Shown here piece by piece: positions 1-10,032 of a DNA stretch of 64,000 nt; the stretch's first letter is position 1; each line of letters starts with the position of its first letter. The notes beneath the pieces are model-generated. The model saw only the letters and a program-made list of their open reading frames with translations. It made no database searches and was not told the origin of the DNA. A program made the translations under genes and the position numbers. The DNA is from Streptomyces pactum (GTDB lineage: Bacteria; Actinomycetota; Actinomycetes; Streptomycetales; Streptomycetaceae): positions 1,860,001 to 1,924,000 of the forward strand of contig NZ_CP019724.1 of assembly GCF_002005225.1 (NCBI RefSeq). The letters run 5' to 3'.

Positions 1-1
1 C

Positions 2-1876
<1,875 letters not shown>

Positions 1877-1942
1877 CGCGCGGTGCACGAACGCCCGCGC
1901 GGGCGTACGCCGCCAGCGCTCCCGGACGACCGCCGACGCGGA

Positions 1943-1993
1943 TGCGCGTGCACGTGCGCGTGCGGGTTCGGGTGCGCGTGCGGGTGCGGGTGA
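1943..1993. repeat. Degenerate GTGCG tandem repeat
   Basis: About 50 bases of irregular 5-6 base units (GTGCG, GGTGCG) fill part of the short gap between the convergent galactosidase and MFS genes. This is a simple low-complexity expansion. No hairpin with clear arms was seen in it. Confidence 0.6.
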
Positions 1994-2012
1994 GCACCGG
2001 GCGAGGGGCTGC

Positions 2013-3275
2013 TCAGGCGCGGCCGGCCCGGCGGATCGGGGTGAACAGCCCGGCGGCCGCGATGAGTACGCAGCAGGTGCCGGCCGCCAGGGCGACCGGT
2101 GTGGTGCCGCGCCGTTCCGCCGCCCAGGTGAGGACGGCCGCGCCGATGGGCGCCACCGAGTACTGGAGGGTCCAGAAGGCGGAGGTGACCCGGCCGAGCA
2201 GGTGTTCCGGGGTCACCTCCTGCCGCAGCGACATCGAGCAGGTGCCGGCCATCCCGACGCAGGCCAGGAAGGCGGCGCTCAGGAGGGCGACGGCGGGCAC
2301 GTCGCTGGCCCAGCCCAGCCCGGCGAAGGCCAGTCCGCACACCGCCACGGCGCCGGTCCAGGTGGGGCCGAAGCCGAGCCGGCGGCGCACGCGGGCCACC
2401 AGCAGCGCGCCGGTGATGGTGCCGAGGGCGCCGACCGCCATGACGGTGCCGACCGTGCCGTCGTCGCGGCCGAGGTCGTGCTTGAGGTGGTAGATGACCA
2501 GGTCGTTGAGGCCGAGGGTGAGGAAGCTGAAACCGCACAGCAGGACGGTGAGCGCGCGCAGCACGGGGTGCCCGCGGAGGAAGGCCGCTCCCACGCGCAG
2601 GTCCTGCCACAGCCCCGGGCGCTTCTCGGACCCCTGGTCGTCGGCGGGGCGGGGCCGGAAGCGGACGAAGGCGACGCAGGCCGCCGAGACGCCGAAGCTG
2701 GCCGCGTCCACGCCGACGGCGGCGGCCGGGCCGGACCAGGCGGCCACCACTCCGGCGCACAGCGGCCCGAGCACTCCGGCCGCGGCGGCGGTGGCGTTGA
2801 GCCGTCCGTTGGCCTCGGTGAGCTGTTCGGTGCCGACCAGAGCGCGGACGACGGTGACGTAGCCGACGGCGAAGAACATGCCGACGGCCTCGCACACCGG
2901 CAGGACGACGTAGAGCAGCCAGATGTGCGGGTCGAGCAGCCACACGACGGGGACCAGCCCGTACAGGACCATCCGCACCAGGTCGCAGCCGATGAGCAGG
3001 CTGCGGCGGTCCACCCGGTCGACCACGGTCCCGGCGAACACGGCCGCGAGGACCGCGGCCGCGCCGCCGACGGCCGTGAGCAGCCCCATCCGCGCGATCG
3101 AGCCCGTGGCCTCGAGGACCAGCAGGGGCAGGGCGATCAGCGCGAAGGAGTCACCGAGGACGGAGAGGGTCTGCGCGGCCCAGAAGACACCGAAGTCCCG
3201 TTGCCGCCACAGGGGCCGCGGGTCCTTCGGGGAACGGCCGGCGGCGCGCCCGGCGTCCCGTGCCTCGTGGGTCAT
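2013..3275 (-). CDS. MFS transporter, DHA3-type drug/siderophore exporter family
   Basis: A roughly 420-residue polytopic membrane protein that probably exports small hydrophobic molecules or siderophores by proton antiport. The start of the mature part, WRQRDFGVFWAAQTLSVLGDSF, is typical of the 12-helix enterobactin exporter-like group, and about 12 hydrophobic segments can be traced. The loop after helix 2 carries the MFS-type DRVDRR motif. A start 24 codons further upstream is possible, but MTHEARDAG was preferred because the upstream residues are low-complexity and lie in a gap. It is the last gene of a possible minus-strand run behind the PHP protein and the small protein, 84 bp after the latter. 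Its substrate is unknown. Confidence 0.87.
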   Translation of the reverse strand: MTHEARDAGRAAGRSPKDPRPLWRQRDFGVFWAAQTLSVLGDSFALIALPLLVLEATGSIARMGLLTAVGGAAAVLAAVFAGTVVDRVDRRSLLIGCDLVRMVLYGLVPVVWLLDPHIWLLYVVLPVCEAVGMFFAVGYVTVVRALVGTEQLTEANGRLNATAAAAGVLGPLCAGVVAAWSGPAAAVGVDAASFGVSAACVAFVRFRPRPADDQGSEKRPGLWQDLRVGAAFLRGHPVLRALTVLLCGFSFLTLGLNDLVIYHLKHDLGRDDGTVGTVMAVGALGTITGALLVARVRRRLGFGPTWTGAVAVCGLAFAGLGWASDVPAVALLSAAFLACVGMAGTCSMSLRQEVTPEHLLGRVTSAFWTLQYSVAPIGAAVLTWAAERRGTTPVALAAGTCCVLIAAAGLFTPIRRAGRA

Positions 3276-3359
3276 CGGGCCGTCGCCGTCCGCCGCCGCA
3301 TGCCGGTCGCCTCCCCCGTCGCGTCCCCCTGTCCGGTCGGCGACCACCTTACGTACGTG

Positions 3360-3884
3360 TCAGTGGTCCGCGCAGCACGGTGTCGGATCCGGGTACTCGA
3401 AGGGCACCAGGGTGCCGCCCGCGGCGGGCATGGCGGCCAGGACCAGGCGGCCGTTGCGCCACTGCGGACGGACGTGTCCCCGGGTGACCAGCCGGGTGTC
3501 CGGGGCGGGTTCGTCCGGCGTGCCCAGCACCGTCACCCGCTCGATCGCGGAGCGCGCGAGCAGCTCCGCGAGCGTCAGCGTGCCGGTGAGGGCGTCCGCG
3601 CCCGGGTAGAGGACGGCGCGGCCGGACTCGTCCGGGGCGCCTTCGCGGACCCCGTACCCCTGTGCGGTGAGCCGTTCCCGGGCGGTGCGCAGGACCGGCT
3701 CCGCCTCGGCGGCCAGCGACAGGGCGACGCGCGGACGCCCGTCCCGCACCAGGTGCGTGCAGCCGAAGACGCCCTCGGGGAGGTCGAGTCCGGCCGCGAA
3801 CGCCTGGAGCAGGTGATCGGCCTCGCGCAGCGTCGTCGCGTCGGTGTCGATGCCGATGGCGTACGGCGCGCAGGGCGGTGTCAC
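3360..3884 (-). CDS. Conserved hypothetical protein, about 174 aa
   Basis: A soluble alpha/beta protein with no recognised catalytic motif. The GTG start is chosen because it overlaps the TGA of the upstream PHP gene by 4 bp (GTGA), which implies translational coupling. The C-terminus ends in DPTPCCADH with two adjacent cysteines. No signal peptide or membrane segment is visible. Coupling to the exported PHP protein suggests a role in the same process, but no function is proposed. Confidence 0.72.
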   Translation of the reverse strand: MTPPCAPYAIGIDTDATTLREADHLLQAFAAGLDLPEGVFGCTHLVRDGRPRVALSLAAEAEPVLRTARERLTAQGYGVREGAPDESGRAVLYPGADALTGTLTLAELLARSAIERVTVLGTPDEPAPDTRLVTRGHVRPQWRNGRLVLAAMPAAGGTLVPFEYPDPTPCCADH

Positions 3885-5599
3885 GACGGCAGGACCCACA
3901 CCGGGTTGGAGTAGAACCACAGGTCGCGCCACGGGTCGGCGTCGCCGACGACGTCGATGGCGGGGCCCGCCGGGTCGACCTTCGCGCCCAGCGCGCCGAC
4001 GGCGGACCGGTTGCCGTCGGTGCCGCGCGTGCGGAGGTAGACGGGGCGGTCGACGCGGCCGAGGTCGTAGGTGAGCCGGACGGTGCCGGTGTCCTTGTTC
4101 ACCTCGTACGACTTGACCACCCTGGCCGTCGGCGCGGTGAAGGTGTCCTGGTCGGCGACCGAGCCGGTCACGTCGCCCTGGATGACGTCGACCCGGGCCA
4201 GCTTCGGGGTGAACCCGGCCCAGTTGGGGCCGCCGGCCATGGCGACGTCCATGGACAGGGTGACCCGCGTGCCCTTGCGGACGTGCAGGGCGCCGCCGAG
4301 CGTGGCCCAGCGGCCGCCGCCCGAGACGCGGACGTCGAGGCCGCTGACGAGCTGGCCGTGGTCGACCCAGATGCGGCCGGCGCGGATGCCGTCCATGACG
4401 GCGGCGTAGGAGAAGCCGTCGGAGCCGACGTGGGTGCGGCTGTACTGGCCGGGCCAGAAGTCGCCCTGGGTGACGTCGATCTGCCCGGCGTAGACCGGGT
4501 CGTCGTAGCGGCCGTTGGCCTTGAAGTCGCCGCCGCCGCGGGCGGCGGTGTCGGCGTACACCTGGTGGGAGTCGGAGTTGGCGGTGATCCACCAGGGGCG
4601 GCCCTCGGCGATGAGGCTGTCCCACAGGCCGCCGACGGTGGCGGTCATCCAGTCGAAGCCGCCCCAGGTGCGGTAGCTCTCCAGCGGGTAGCCGGGGAAG
4701 GAGTTGGCGCCCGGGCTGCCGTCGTAGATGCCGCGGGCGCGCCCCATGCCGAGCGGCTTGGGCAGTCCGGCCGCCTGGTGGCCGGGGGCGCCCTCGAAGC
4801 CGACGGCGATCTGGTGGCCGCGGGAGGTGGCGTCGCGCCAGGCGCGGATCTCGTGCGGCGAGTCGATGCCCTTGCGCGCCGGGTGGTTGGCGAGCATCAG
4901 GGCGTCCTTGACCTTGCGCCGCTTGACCTGGTCGGCGAGGAAGGAGAGGCCGGCGACGGCGAGCGCCTCGTTGGCGGGCGTGGAGTCGCCTGCGCCCTTC
5001 ACCCCGCCGTCGTAGTCCGTCTCGAACTGCTTGAGGACGGAGACCTCGTGGCGGCCGGGGTGGACGAAGACGGTGCCGTGCTCGGCGGCCGGGATGTTCC
5101 ACTCCAGGCCCTGGAAGACGAGGGTGTCCCCGTGGGCGTCGCGGGCCTCGCGGATGTCCGGGTTGACCTTCTCCACACCGATCTTGGCGTGGGTGACGCT
5201 GCCGTGGTCGGTGATGACCAGCCAGTCCATGCCGTGCCGGGCGCCCTGGCGGACCTGGTCGACGACGCGGTACTTGCCGTCACTGCTGTACTGGGTGTGG
5301 ATGTGGTGGTCGCCGGCCAGCCAGAGGAAGCCCTTCCTGCGGCGGCCGTTGCCCGCGGCCTGTGCGGGGGCGGCGGTCGCGGTCTGCGCGAGGACGCTGC
5401 CGGCGGCCAGTCCGGCGCCGAGCAGGCCCGCACGGCGCAGCAGGCCGCGGCGCGACTGCTGTTCGGGGCTCAGTGCCTCGTCGGGGACGCTGGTGTCGAA
5501 GGCGGCGGGCAGGGGCTGCGCGGCCTGGTGCTCGTGGTCGTGGTCGTGCGGGTGTGCGTGTCCGTGGTGGTGCTGCCCGTGCCCGTGTCCGTGCTCCAT
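3881..5599 (-). CDS. Tat-exported PHP-domain (CehA/McbA-like) metallohydrolase
   Basis: A PHP-superfamily protein, a fold that uses a trinuclear metal centre to hydrolyse phosphoesters or related bonds. The GDHHIHTQYS motif after the signal gives the first metal-binding histidines, ITDHGS gives another, and an E-W-N stretch follows. The N-terminus is unusual: the first ~24 residues are mostly His with Asp/Gly. These are followed by SRRGLLRRAGLLGAGLAAG, a twin-arginine signal, and an AxA cleavage site near residue 82. Export folded with bound metal fits both. The start is supported by AGGAGG 6 bases upstream. It overlaps the next gene by 4 bp. The substrate is not predictable. Confidence 0.85.
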   Translation of the reverse strand: MEHGHGHGQHHHGHAHPHDHDHEHQAAQPLPAAFDTSVPDEALSPEQQSRRGLLRRAGLLGAGLAAGSVLAQTATAAPAQAAGNGRRRKGFLWLAGDHHIHTQYSSDGKYRVVDQVRQGARHGMDWLVITDHGSVTHAKIGVEKVNPDIREARDAHGDTLVFQGLEWNIPAAEHGTVFVHPGRHEVSVLKQFETDYDGGVKGAGDSTPANEALAVAGLSFLADQVKRRKVKDALMLANHPARKGIDSPHEIRAWRDATSRGHQIAVGFEGAPGHQAAGLPKPLGMGRARGIYDGSPGANSFPGYPLESYRTWGGFDWMTATVGGLWDSLIAEGRPWWITANSDSHQVYADTAARGGGDFKANGRYDDPVYAGQIDVTQGDFWPGQYSRTHVGSDGFSYAAVMDGIRAGRIWVDHGQLVSGLDVRVSGGGRWATLGGALHVRKGTRVTLSMDVAMAGGPNWAGFTPKLARVDVIQGDVTGSVADQDTFTAPTARVVKSYEVNKDTGTVRLTYDLGRVDRPVYLRTRGTDGNRSAVGALGAKVDPAGPAIDVVGDADPWRDLWFYSNPVWVLPS

Positions 5600-5717
5600 G
5601 AAGTTCCTCCTGGATACCGCCGCCGTGCGCGGCTGTGAGGAGAATCGAGGCAGAAGATGAACGTTTAACGACTCGGAGATGAGCCCCGCCTGCCGCCCGG
5701 CCTGCCCTAGCATGAAA

Positions 5718-5732
5718 CCTAGGAGCTCTAGG
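5718..5732. promoter_or_regulatory. Probable operator of the adjacent TetR gene
   Basis: CCTAGGAGCTCTAGG is an imperfect inverted repeat 17 bp before the TetR start, and another CCTAG sits at 5706-5710. Position and symmetry fit an autoregulatory TetR operator in the divergent promoter region with the PHP gene. This is inferred from sequence only. Confidence 0.5.
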
Positions 5733-5749
5733 AAGCTGGAAGGTGGCCC

Positions 5750-6340
5750 ATGCCCCGAGCGGGCCTTACAACCGACCGCGTCGTCGCGGCCGCCGCCGAC
5801 CTCGCCGACGCGACCGGGTTCGAGAGCGTCACCGTCTCCGCGCTCGCCCGGCACTTCGGGGTGAAGGACGCCAGCCTCTACACGCACGTCAGGAACCTCC
5901 AGGACCTGCGCGTCCGGGTCGCGCTGCTGGCCGGCGGCGAGCTGATCGACGAGATCGCGGCGGCGGTGGCCGGCCGGGCCGGGAAGGAGGCGCTGGCCGC
6001 CTTCGCGGGCGCCTACCGGGCGTACGCCCTGCGCCACCCCGGCCGTTACGCCGCGACCCAGATCCGCGTCGACCAGTCCCTCGTCGCCGGCTCCACCGCC
6101 CTGCGCCGCACCGCCGAGATCACCTACGGCATGCTCCGCGCCTACGGCCTGGCCGAACCCGACCGCACCGACGCGGTACGCCTGCTGCGCGCCACCTTCC
6201 ACGGCTACTGCGCCCTGGAGGCCACCGGCGGCTTCGGCGCCCCGCGCGACGTACGGGCGTCCTGGGACAAGGCGGTCGACGCCCTGCACGTGGCGCTGGA
6301 GAACTGGCCCCGGGAGCCGGCCGGCCCCCGCGGTCACTGA
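5750..6340 (+). CDS. TetR-family transcriptional regulator (WHG-type C-terminal domain)
   Basis: A 196-residue repressor. Residues 7-52 form the TetR helix-turn-helix, with the recognition segment VSALARHFGVKDASLYTHV. The C-terminal half fits the TetR_C_33/WHG ligand-binding domain (ATFHGYCALEATGGFG). The ATG follows a weak AAGGTGG ribosome site. It is divergent from the Tat/PHP operon across a 150-bp gap with an inverted repeat, so it may control that operon as well as itself. Its last 7 bp overlap the convergent membrane-protein gene. Confidence 0.9.
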   Translation: MPRAGLTTDRVVAAAADLADATGFESVTVSALARHFGVKDASLYTHVRNLQDLRVRVALLAGGELIDEIAAAVAGRAGKEALAAFAGAYRAYALRHPGRYAATQIRVDQSLVAGSTALRRTAEITYGMLRAYGLAEPDRTDAVRLLRATFHGYCALEATGGFGAPRDVRASWDKAVDALHVALENWPREPAGPRGH

Positions 6341-7032
6341 CCGTACGGCAGCCCGCCCGCGCGCGGCCGCTTGAACCACTGGGCCGCGGCGCTCTGGCTG
6401 AGCAGGGCCACGACGGCGATCGCGCCGAACAGCGGGAGGCCGCCGCCCCCGTTCCCCTGGGCGATCCCACCGAGCGAGAACGCGATCTGCACGCTCGCCA
6501 GCACGATGGACGCGACGCGCACGCCGTTGCCGCCCGTGCCGTACCTGAAGGAGAGGACGAACAGCGCCCATCCCATCAGGTTCGTGGCGAAGAGCCGGCC
6601 CGCGTCCTCGGCACCGAAGCCGGCTCCCCAGACCACCACGGCCAGCAGCACCAGACCCGTCATCACCCAGATCACGGTCCGTGCCGCGCGCACACTACCC
6701 GGCATGGACGGCGGCGGCACGGGGGCGTGGGGGTAAGGGGCTTGGGCGTACGGGGCATAGGGGTACGGGGTTTGGGGGTACGGGACACCGGCGTGCGGCG
6801 CGCCGGCATACGCGCCGGGGGCGCCGCCGTACGCGCTGGGCGGAGCACCGTAACCACCCGGAGCACCCGGAGCACCCGGAGCACCCGGAGCACCCGGGGC
6901 GCCCGGAGCACCCGGAGCACCCGGGGCGCCCGGAGCACCCGGAGCACCCGGGGCGCCCGGGGCGCCGTAACCACCCGGGGCGCCGGAGGGCTGCCCGTCG
7001 GAACCCGGCGCGGCCGGATACTCGTTCGACAT
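6334..7032 (-). CDS. Membrane protein with a collagen-like Gly-Ala-Pro N-terminus
   Basis: A 232-residue protein in two parts. Residues 1-110 are low-complexity: a run of about a dozen Gly-Ala-Pro triplets, then Pro/Tyr-rich repeats (PYPYAPYAQAPYPHAP). Residues 115-215 contain about four hydrophobic helices (VIWVMTGLVLLAVVVWGAG and later segments), followed by a short basic tail. Proline-rich cytoplasmic tails on small membrane proteins are common in Streptomyces and often mediate protein contacts. The function is unknown. It is convergent with TetR and lies just downstream of the PEP mutase-like gene. Confidence 0.8.
   Translation of the reverse strand: MSNEYPAAPGSDGQPSGAPGGYGAPGAPGAPGAPGAPGAPGAPGAPGAPGAPGAPGAPGGYGAPPSAYGGAPGAYAGAPHAGVPYPQTPYPYAPYAQAPYPHAPVPPPSMPGSVRAARTVIWVMTGLVLLAVVVWGAGFGAEDAGRLFATNLMGWALFVLSFRYGTGGNGVRVASIVLASVQIAFSLGGIAQGNGGGGLPLFGAIAVVALLSQSAAAQWFKRPRAGGLPYGQ
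6855..6966. repeat. 9-bp tandem repeat encoding Gly-Ala-Pro
   Basis: About twelve copies of a 9-base unit (GGAGCACCC / GGGGCGCCC on the plus strand) encode the collagen-like triplets of the membrane protein. The near-identical units should be prone to copy-number change by slippage without breaking the frame. Confidence 0.85.
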
Positions 7033-7041
7033 GCCCCCAGC

Positions 7042-7836
7042 CTACCCAGGCTCCGCGGACCCCCGGCCCAGCGCCCGCACCTCGTCGTACGTCGGTGCCG
7101 TGCCCCGCACTTCCCGGCCCGCGCCGATGTCGGCCACCGTCTCCAGGGCGGCGCCCAGCGCCCGCCGGTAGAGCAGCGAGCCGAGGCTGACGCGCCGGAC
7201 GCCGAGGTCGGCGAGGTGCGGCAGGGCGGGACCGGTGGGCGAGTAGAGGACGTTGAGGGGAACGTCGAAGTGGGCGACGAGGGCCGCGATCCGGCCGGGA
7301 TCGGTGAGGCCGGGAACGAAGACGCCGTCGGCGCCGGCCTCGCGGTAGGCGTCCAGTCGCCGCATGGTCTCCCTGGCACGTCCGTCACCGTCGCCGTCAC
7401 GGTAGCCGTCGCCGAGCCAGTACGTGTCCGTTCGGGCGTTGACGAACAGGCCGGGAGCCGCCGACTTGACCGCGGCGATCTTCGCGGCGTGCCGGTCGGC
7501 GGGCCCCAGGGTGTCCTCGAGGTTGACGCCGACGGCTCCGACCGCCGTCAACCGCCGGGCGAACTCGCCCACCTCGTCGGGGTCGTCGCTGAAGCCGTCC
7601 TCCGCGTCGACGGACAGCAGGAGCGGCGCCGACCCGAGGGTGAGGGCCAGCCGCAGGGTCTCGTCACGGGTCGCCGACGCCCCGTCGGGCAGCCCGCCCG
7701 CCGCCGCGACCCCCAGGCTGGTGGTGCCGACCGCCCGGAAGCCCTGCCCGGCGAGGGCGAGCGCGGAGGCGTGGTCCCAGGCGCACGGCAGCAGCAGGGG
7801 CTCACCGGCACGGTGGAGGTCGGCGAAGGCGGTCAC
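7042..7836 (-). CDS. Isocitrate lyase/PEP mutase-family protein
   Basis: A 264-residue TIM-barrel protein of the PEP mutase/isocitrate lyase superfamily, which forms or cleaves C-C or P-C bonds of small oxo-acids through an enolate. It covers the whole family length. The metal-binding signature is SVDAEDGF near residue 75, and VNLEDT and VNARTDTYW follow. The catalytic KKCGH-type loop of true isocitrate lyase is absent, so it is not a glyoxylate-cycle lyase; a phosphonomutase- or oxaloacetase-like activity is more likely but cannot be fixed. The ATG overlaps the stop of the upstream DinB-like gene by 4 bp. Confidence 0.9.
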   Translation of the reverse strand: MTAFADLHRAGEPLLLPCAWDHASALALAGQGFRAVGTTSLGVAAAGGLPDGASATRDETLRLALTLGSAPLLLSVDAEDGFSDDPDEVGEFARRLTAVGAVGVNLEDTLGPADRHAAKIAAVKSAAPGLFVNARTDTYWLGDGYRDGDGDGRARETMRRLDAYREAGADGVFVPGLTDPGRIAALVAHFDVPLNVLYSPTGPALPHLADLGVRRVSLGSLLYRRALGAALETVADIGAGREVRGTAPTYDEVRALGRGSAEPG

Positions 7837-8306
7837 GACAGGTCACCCACCGCGTCGGCGTAGTACACGGATTCCGTGAGGTGCACGGCGAGTTCGCGAA
7901 AGCTCCAGCCCTCGCCGGGCGAGTGGTCGAGCTGTTCGTCGGTGAGCGCGTCGAGGCGGTTGGCCCAGATCCGGGCGAGCCGGGTGAGGCGGCTGCGGGC
8001 CTCGTCGAGGTCCTCCTGTGTGAAGGGGGCGCGGTCCGCGTCCGTGGTGACCATGGAGGCGTGCCAGTGGTCGGGCTGCGTCTCCTCTCCTGCCAACCGC
8101 GCCTCCAGCTCCGCGAGGTGGTCGACCAGGTGGTCGGCGACGCGCCGGATCGCCTTGTGCGGAGTGTGGACGCGGTCGTCGACGTGCGCGGGCCGCCCGT
8201 CCCAGTGGGTCCAGGTGGCGGCCAGGGCCAGGACGTGGTCGACCATGCCGGTGACGGCGTCGGCGGGCGTGACGGTGGTGGCGGTGGCGGTGTTCGTGTC
8301 GCTCAT
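7833..8306 (-). CDS. DinB-like four-helix protein
   Basis: A 157-residue, mostly helical protein resembling the DinB/mycothiol-dependent maleylpyruvate isomerase superfamily. Typical features are an internal histidine-bearing helix (RRVADHLVDHLAELE) and the late motif WSFRELAVHLTESVYYADAV, where family members place metal-ligand histidines. The start MSDTNTAT was chosen over an upstream in-frame ATG because the extra 26 residues are Pro/Arg-rich and unlike the family. The overlap with the downstream PEP mutase-like gene suggests co-translation. The substrate is unknown. Confidence 0.75.
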   Translation of the reverse strand: MSDTNTATATTVTPADAVTGMVDHVLALAATWTHWDGRPAHVDDRVHTPHKAIRRVADHLVDHLAELEARLAGEETQPDHWHASMVTTDADRAPFTQEDLDEARSRLTRLARIWANRLDALTDEQLDHSPGEGWSFRELAVHLTESVYYADAVGDLS

Positions 8307-8417
8307 GTCCCGCACGCTATGGGCCGGTTGCTTCGGTGCCGGCCGAAGTGTTCCCGACCTCGGGGCGGGTACCCGGGCAGGCACCCGGCGTGACCACTAC
8401 GACTGCGAGAGGTGGAC

Positions 8418-8954
8418 ATGAAGAGACGAGAGCGGCACGACGCGTTCTCCGGACCGCGATGGCGGGACAGGCTGTCGGTCATCGGCCTGGTCGCACTGGC
8501 CGTGGGCCTGGTGGTCCGACTGCTCCTCAACGGGGCCGGCTCATGGCCGTCGGCCCTCGTCGGTGCCGGCCTGATGAGTGTCTGGGTCGTGTTCCTGGTC
8601 CGCCGCCGCCGTCGGCACGACGCGCGGGACACCGGTGCGCAGCCCGACGACGTGCCCGCCATGGAACGGCGGATCCTCAAGGGCGGGCCGCCCCCCGAGG
8701 ATCCGCGACGCCGGCAGGCCCTGGCGGCGCTGGTCGACTCCCGTCAGCGGCGGCTGCGGCGCAACCGCTGGTGGGCGTTCCCGCTCCTGGCCCTCATCTT
8801 CTTCGGCACGTCGATCCTCTGGTTCGTCTACGGCTCCGTCACCGCCGGGAGCTGGACCCTCGCCCTCGCGGTCGCGGCCATGGGCTGGCTGACCTGGTTC
8901 AACCTCCGTTTCGACCGGCGTCTGTCGCAGATGCGGAGTCGGCTCCAGAGCTGA
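8418..8954 (+). CDS. Four-helix membrane protein of unknown function
   Basis: A 178-residue integral membrane protein. Two hydrophobic hairpins (residues ~20-60 and ~115-160) are separated by a basic, Pro-rich cytosolic stretch containing RRRRRHDARD. The ATG at 8418 is preferred to the GTG two codons earlier because GAGAGG lies 6 bases before it. The 3' end overlaps the convergent SGNH hydrolase gene by 56 bp, which is unusual but leaves both frames open. No family is recognised. Confidence 0.75.
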   Translation: MKRRERHDAFSGPRWRDRLSVIGLVALAVGLVVRLLLNGAGSWPSALVGAGLMSVWVVFLVRRRRRHDARDTGAQPDDVPAMERRILKGGPPPEDPRRRQALAALVDSRQRRLRRNRWWAFPLLALIFFGTSILWFVYGSVTAGSWTLALAVAAMGWLTWFNLRFDRRLSQMRSRLQS

Positions 8955-10032
8955 GCTGCGCCCGCACCTTGCCGGGCGGTACCAGCCGCTGGGCGACGAG
9001 TCCGTCCCGGACCAGGCCCGCGTAGACCGTGGCGCCGTACGCGGAGGTGTGGGTGTTGTCCCGCCTCTCGTTGTAGAGGTAGAGCTCCTTGGAGCCCTCC
9101 ACGCCCAGGGACTCCACGAGCGCCTTGGTCTTCGCGGTCAGGTCGACCAGCGGCACGTCCCGGGCGGCGGCGACCGAGCGGACGACGGCCGGATGGTCGA
9201 CGCCGAGGCCGTTGACGAGCAGGGCGGTGCCGTTGTTCAGGGTGCCGTCGGCGTTGAACCAGCGGCGCACGACGGGCGTCACGAGGACGGGCCGGCCGCC
9301 CCGCTCCCGCACACCCGCCACCAGCGTCTCCAGGTTGGCCCGGTAGGTGGCCCCGTCGGTCGTCTTGTCGTTGTGCGCGAGCTGGACGAGCACCAGGTCC
9401 CCGGGGCGGATCCGGGTCCGGACGGTGCCCCACAGCCGCTGGTCGGCCAGGTAACTGACGGTGCTGTCACCGGAGTCGGCGTGGTTGGCGACGGACAGTC
9501 CCTTGCCGAGGTACTGCGGCAGTCGCTGGCCCCACCCGGAGTACGGCTCCCCCGGCTGGTCGCAGACCGTGGAGTCACCGACGAGGATGATCTGCCGCGC
9601 GTGCCGGGCGGGGGTCACCCTGATGCCGGCCAGGGCGGGCGCCGAACCGCCGATCACCAGGTCCAGGCCCGGGCTGCCGTCGGGTCCGGTGGGCTCGCCC
9701 TCGGGTGTGCGGACGTCCACGGTGAAGCCGCGGGCGACCCGTTCACCGGCCGCGGTGACGGTCTCGGGAAGCAGGGCCCGCCTGCTCTCGCCGCTGACGG
9801 CGGTACGGGCGGCGTCCTCGCCGCCGAGCAGCACCCGCACGTCGTACGTGCCCGGCGGAACGTCGAAGTGGCAGGCCGTGGCGGTGCAGTCGGCCATACC
9901 GGCGGGACGCTCCGGTGCCTGATCCCGCGCCGGTGCCGGCGCCTGGGTCCGAGCCTGGGCGGGTACGGCCGTCAGGGCGCCGACGGCCAGCGTGACGGCC
10001 GCCACCAGCGTGGTGACGGCAGCGCGTCTCAC
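8899..10032 (-). CDS. Secreted SGNH/GDSL esterase, rhamnogalacturonan acetylesterase-like
   Basis: A 377-residue secreted esterase that probably deacetylates pectic polysaccharide. An N-terminal signal peptide (VTTLVAAVTLAVGALTAVPAQA) is followed by a ~100-residue beta-rich region and then the SGNH domain: GDSTVCDQ (nucleophile Ser), a Gly block, LAHNDK (Asn), and DNTHTSAYGA with the Asp and His. This block order matches rhamnogalacturonan acetylesterases. The GTG start overlaps the stop of the upstream GH43 gene by 4 bp, so both are probably made together and act on the same substrate outside the cell. Confidence 0.88.
   Translation of the reverse strand: MRRAAVTTLVAAVTLAVGALTAVPAQARTQAPAPARDQAPERPAGMADCTATACHFDVPPGTYDVRVLLGGEDAARTAVSGESRRALLPETVTAAGERVARGFTVDVRTPEGEPTGPDGSPGLDLVIGGSAPALAGIRVTPARHARQIILVGDSTVCDQPGEPYSGWGQRLPQYLGKGLSVANHADSGDSTVSYLADQRLWGTVRTRIRPGDLVLVQLAHNDKTTDGATYRANLETLVAGVRERGGRPVLVTPVVRRWFNADGTLNNGTALLVNGLGVDHPAVVRSVAAARDVPLVDLTAKTKALVESLGVEGSKELYLYNERRDNTHTSAYGATVYAGLVRDGLVAQRLVPPGKVRAQLSSGADSASATDAGRNGG

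Noticed and set aside
1943..1993. GTGCG repeat as iterons or an origin
   Set aside because: Units are irregular and short, no replication gene is nearby, and the tract sits between two convergent genes.
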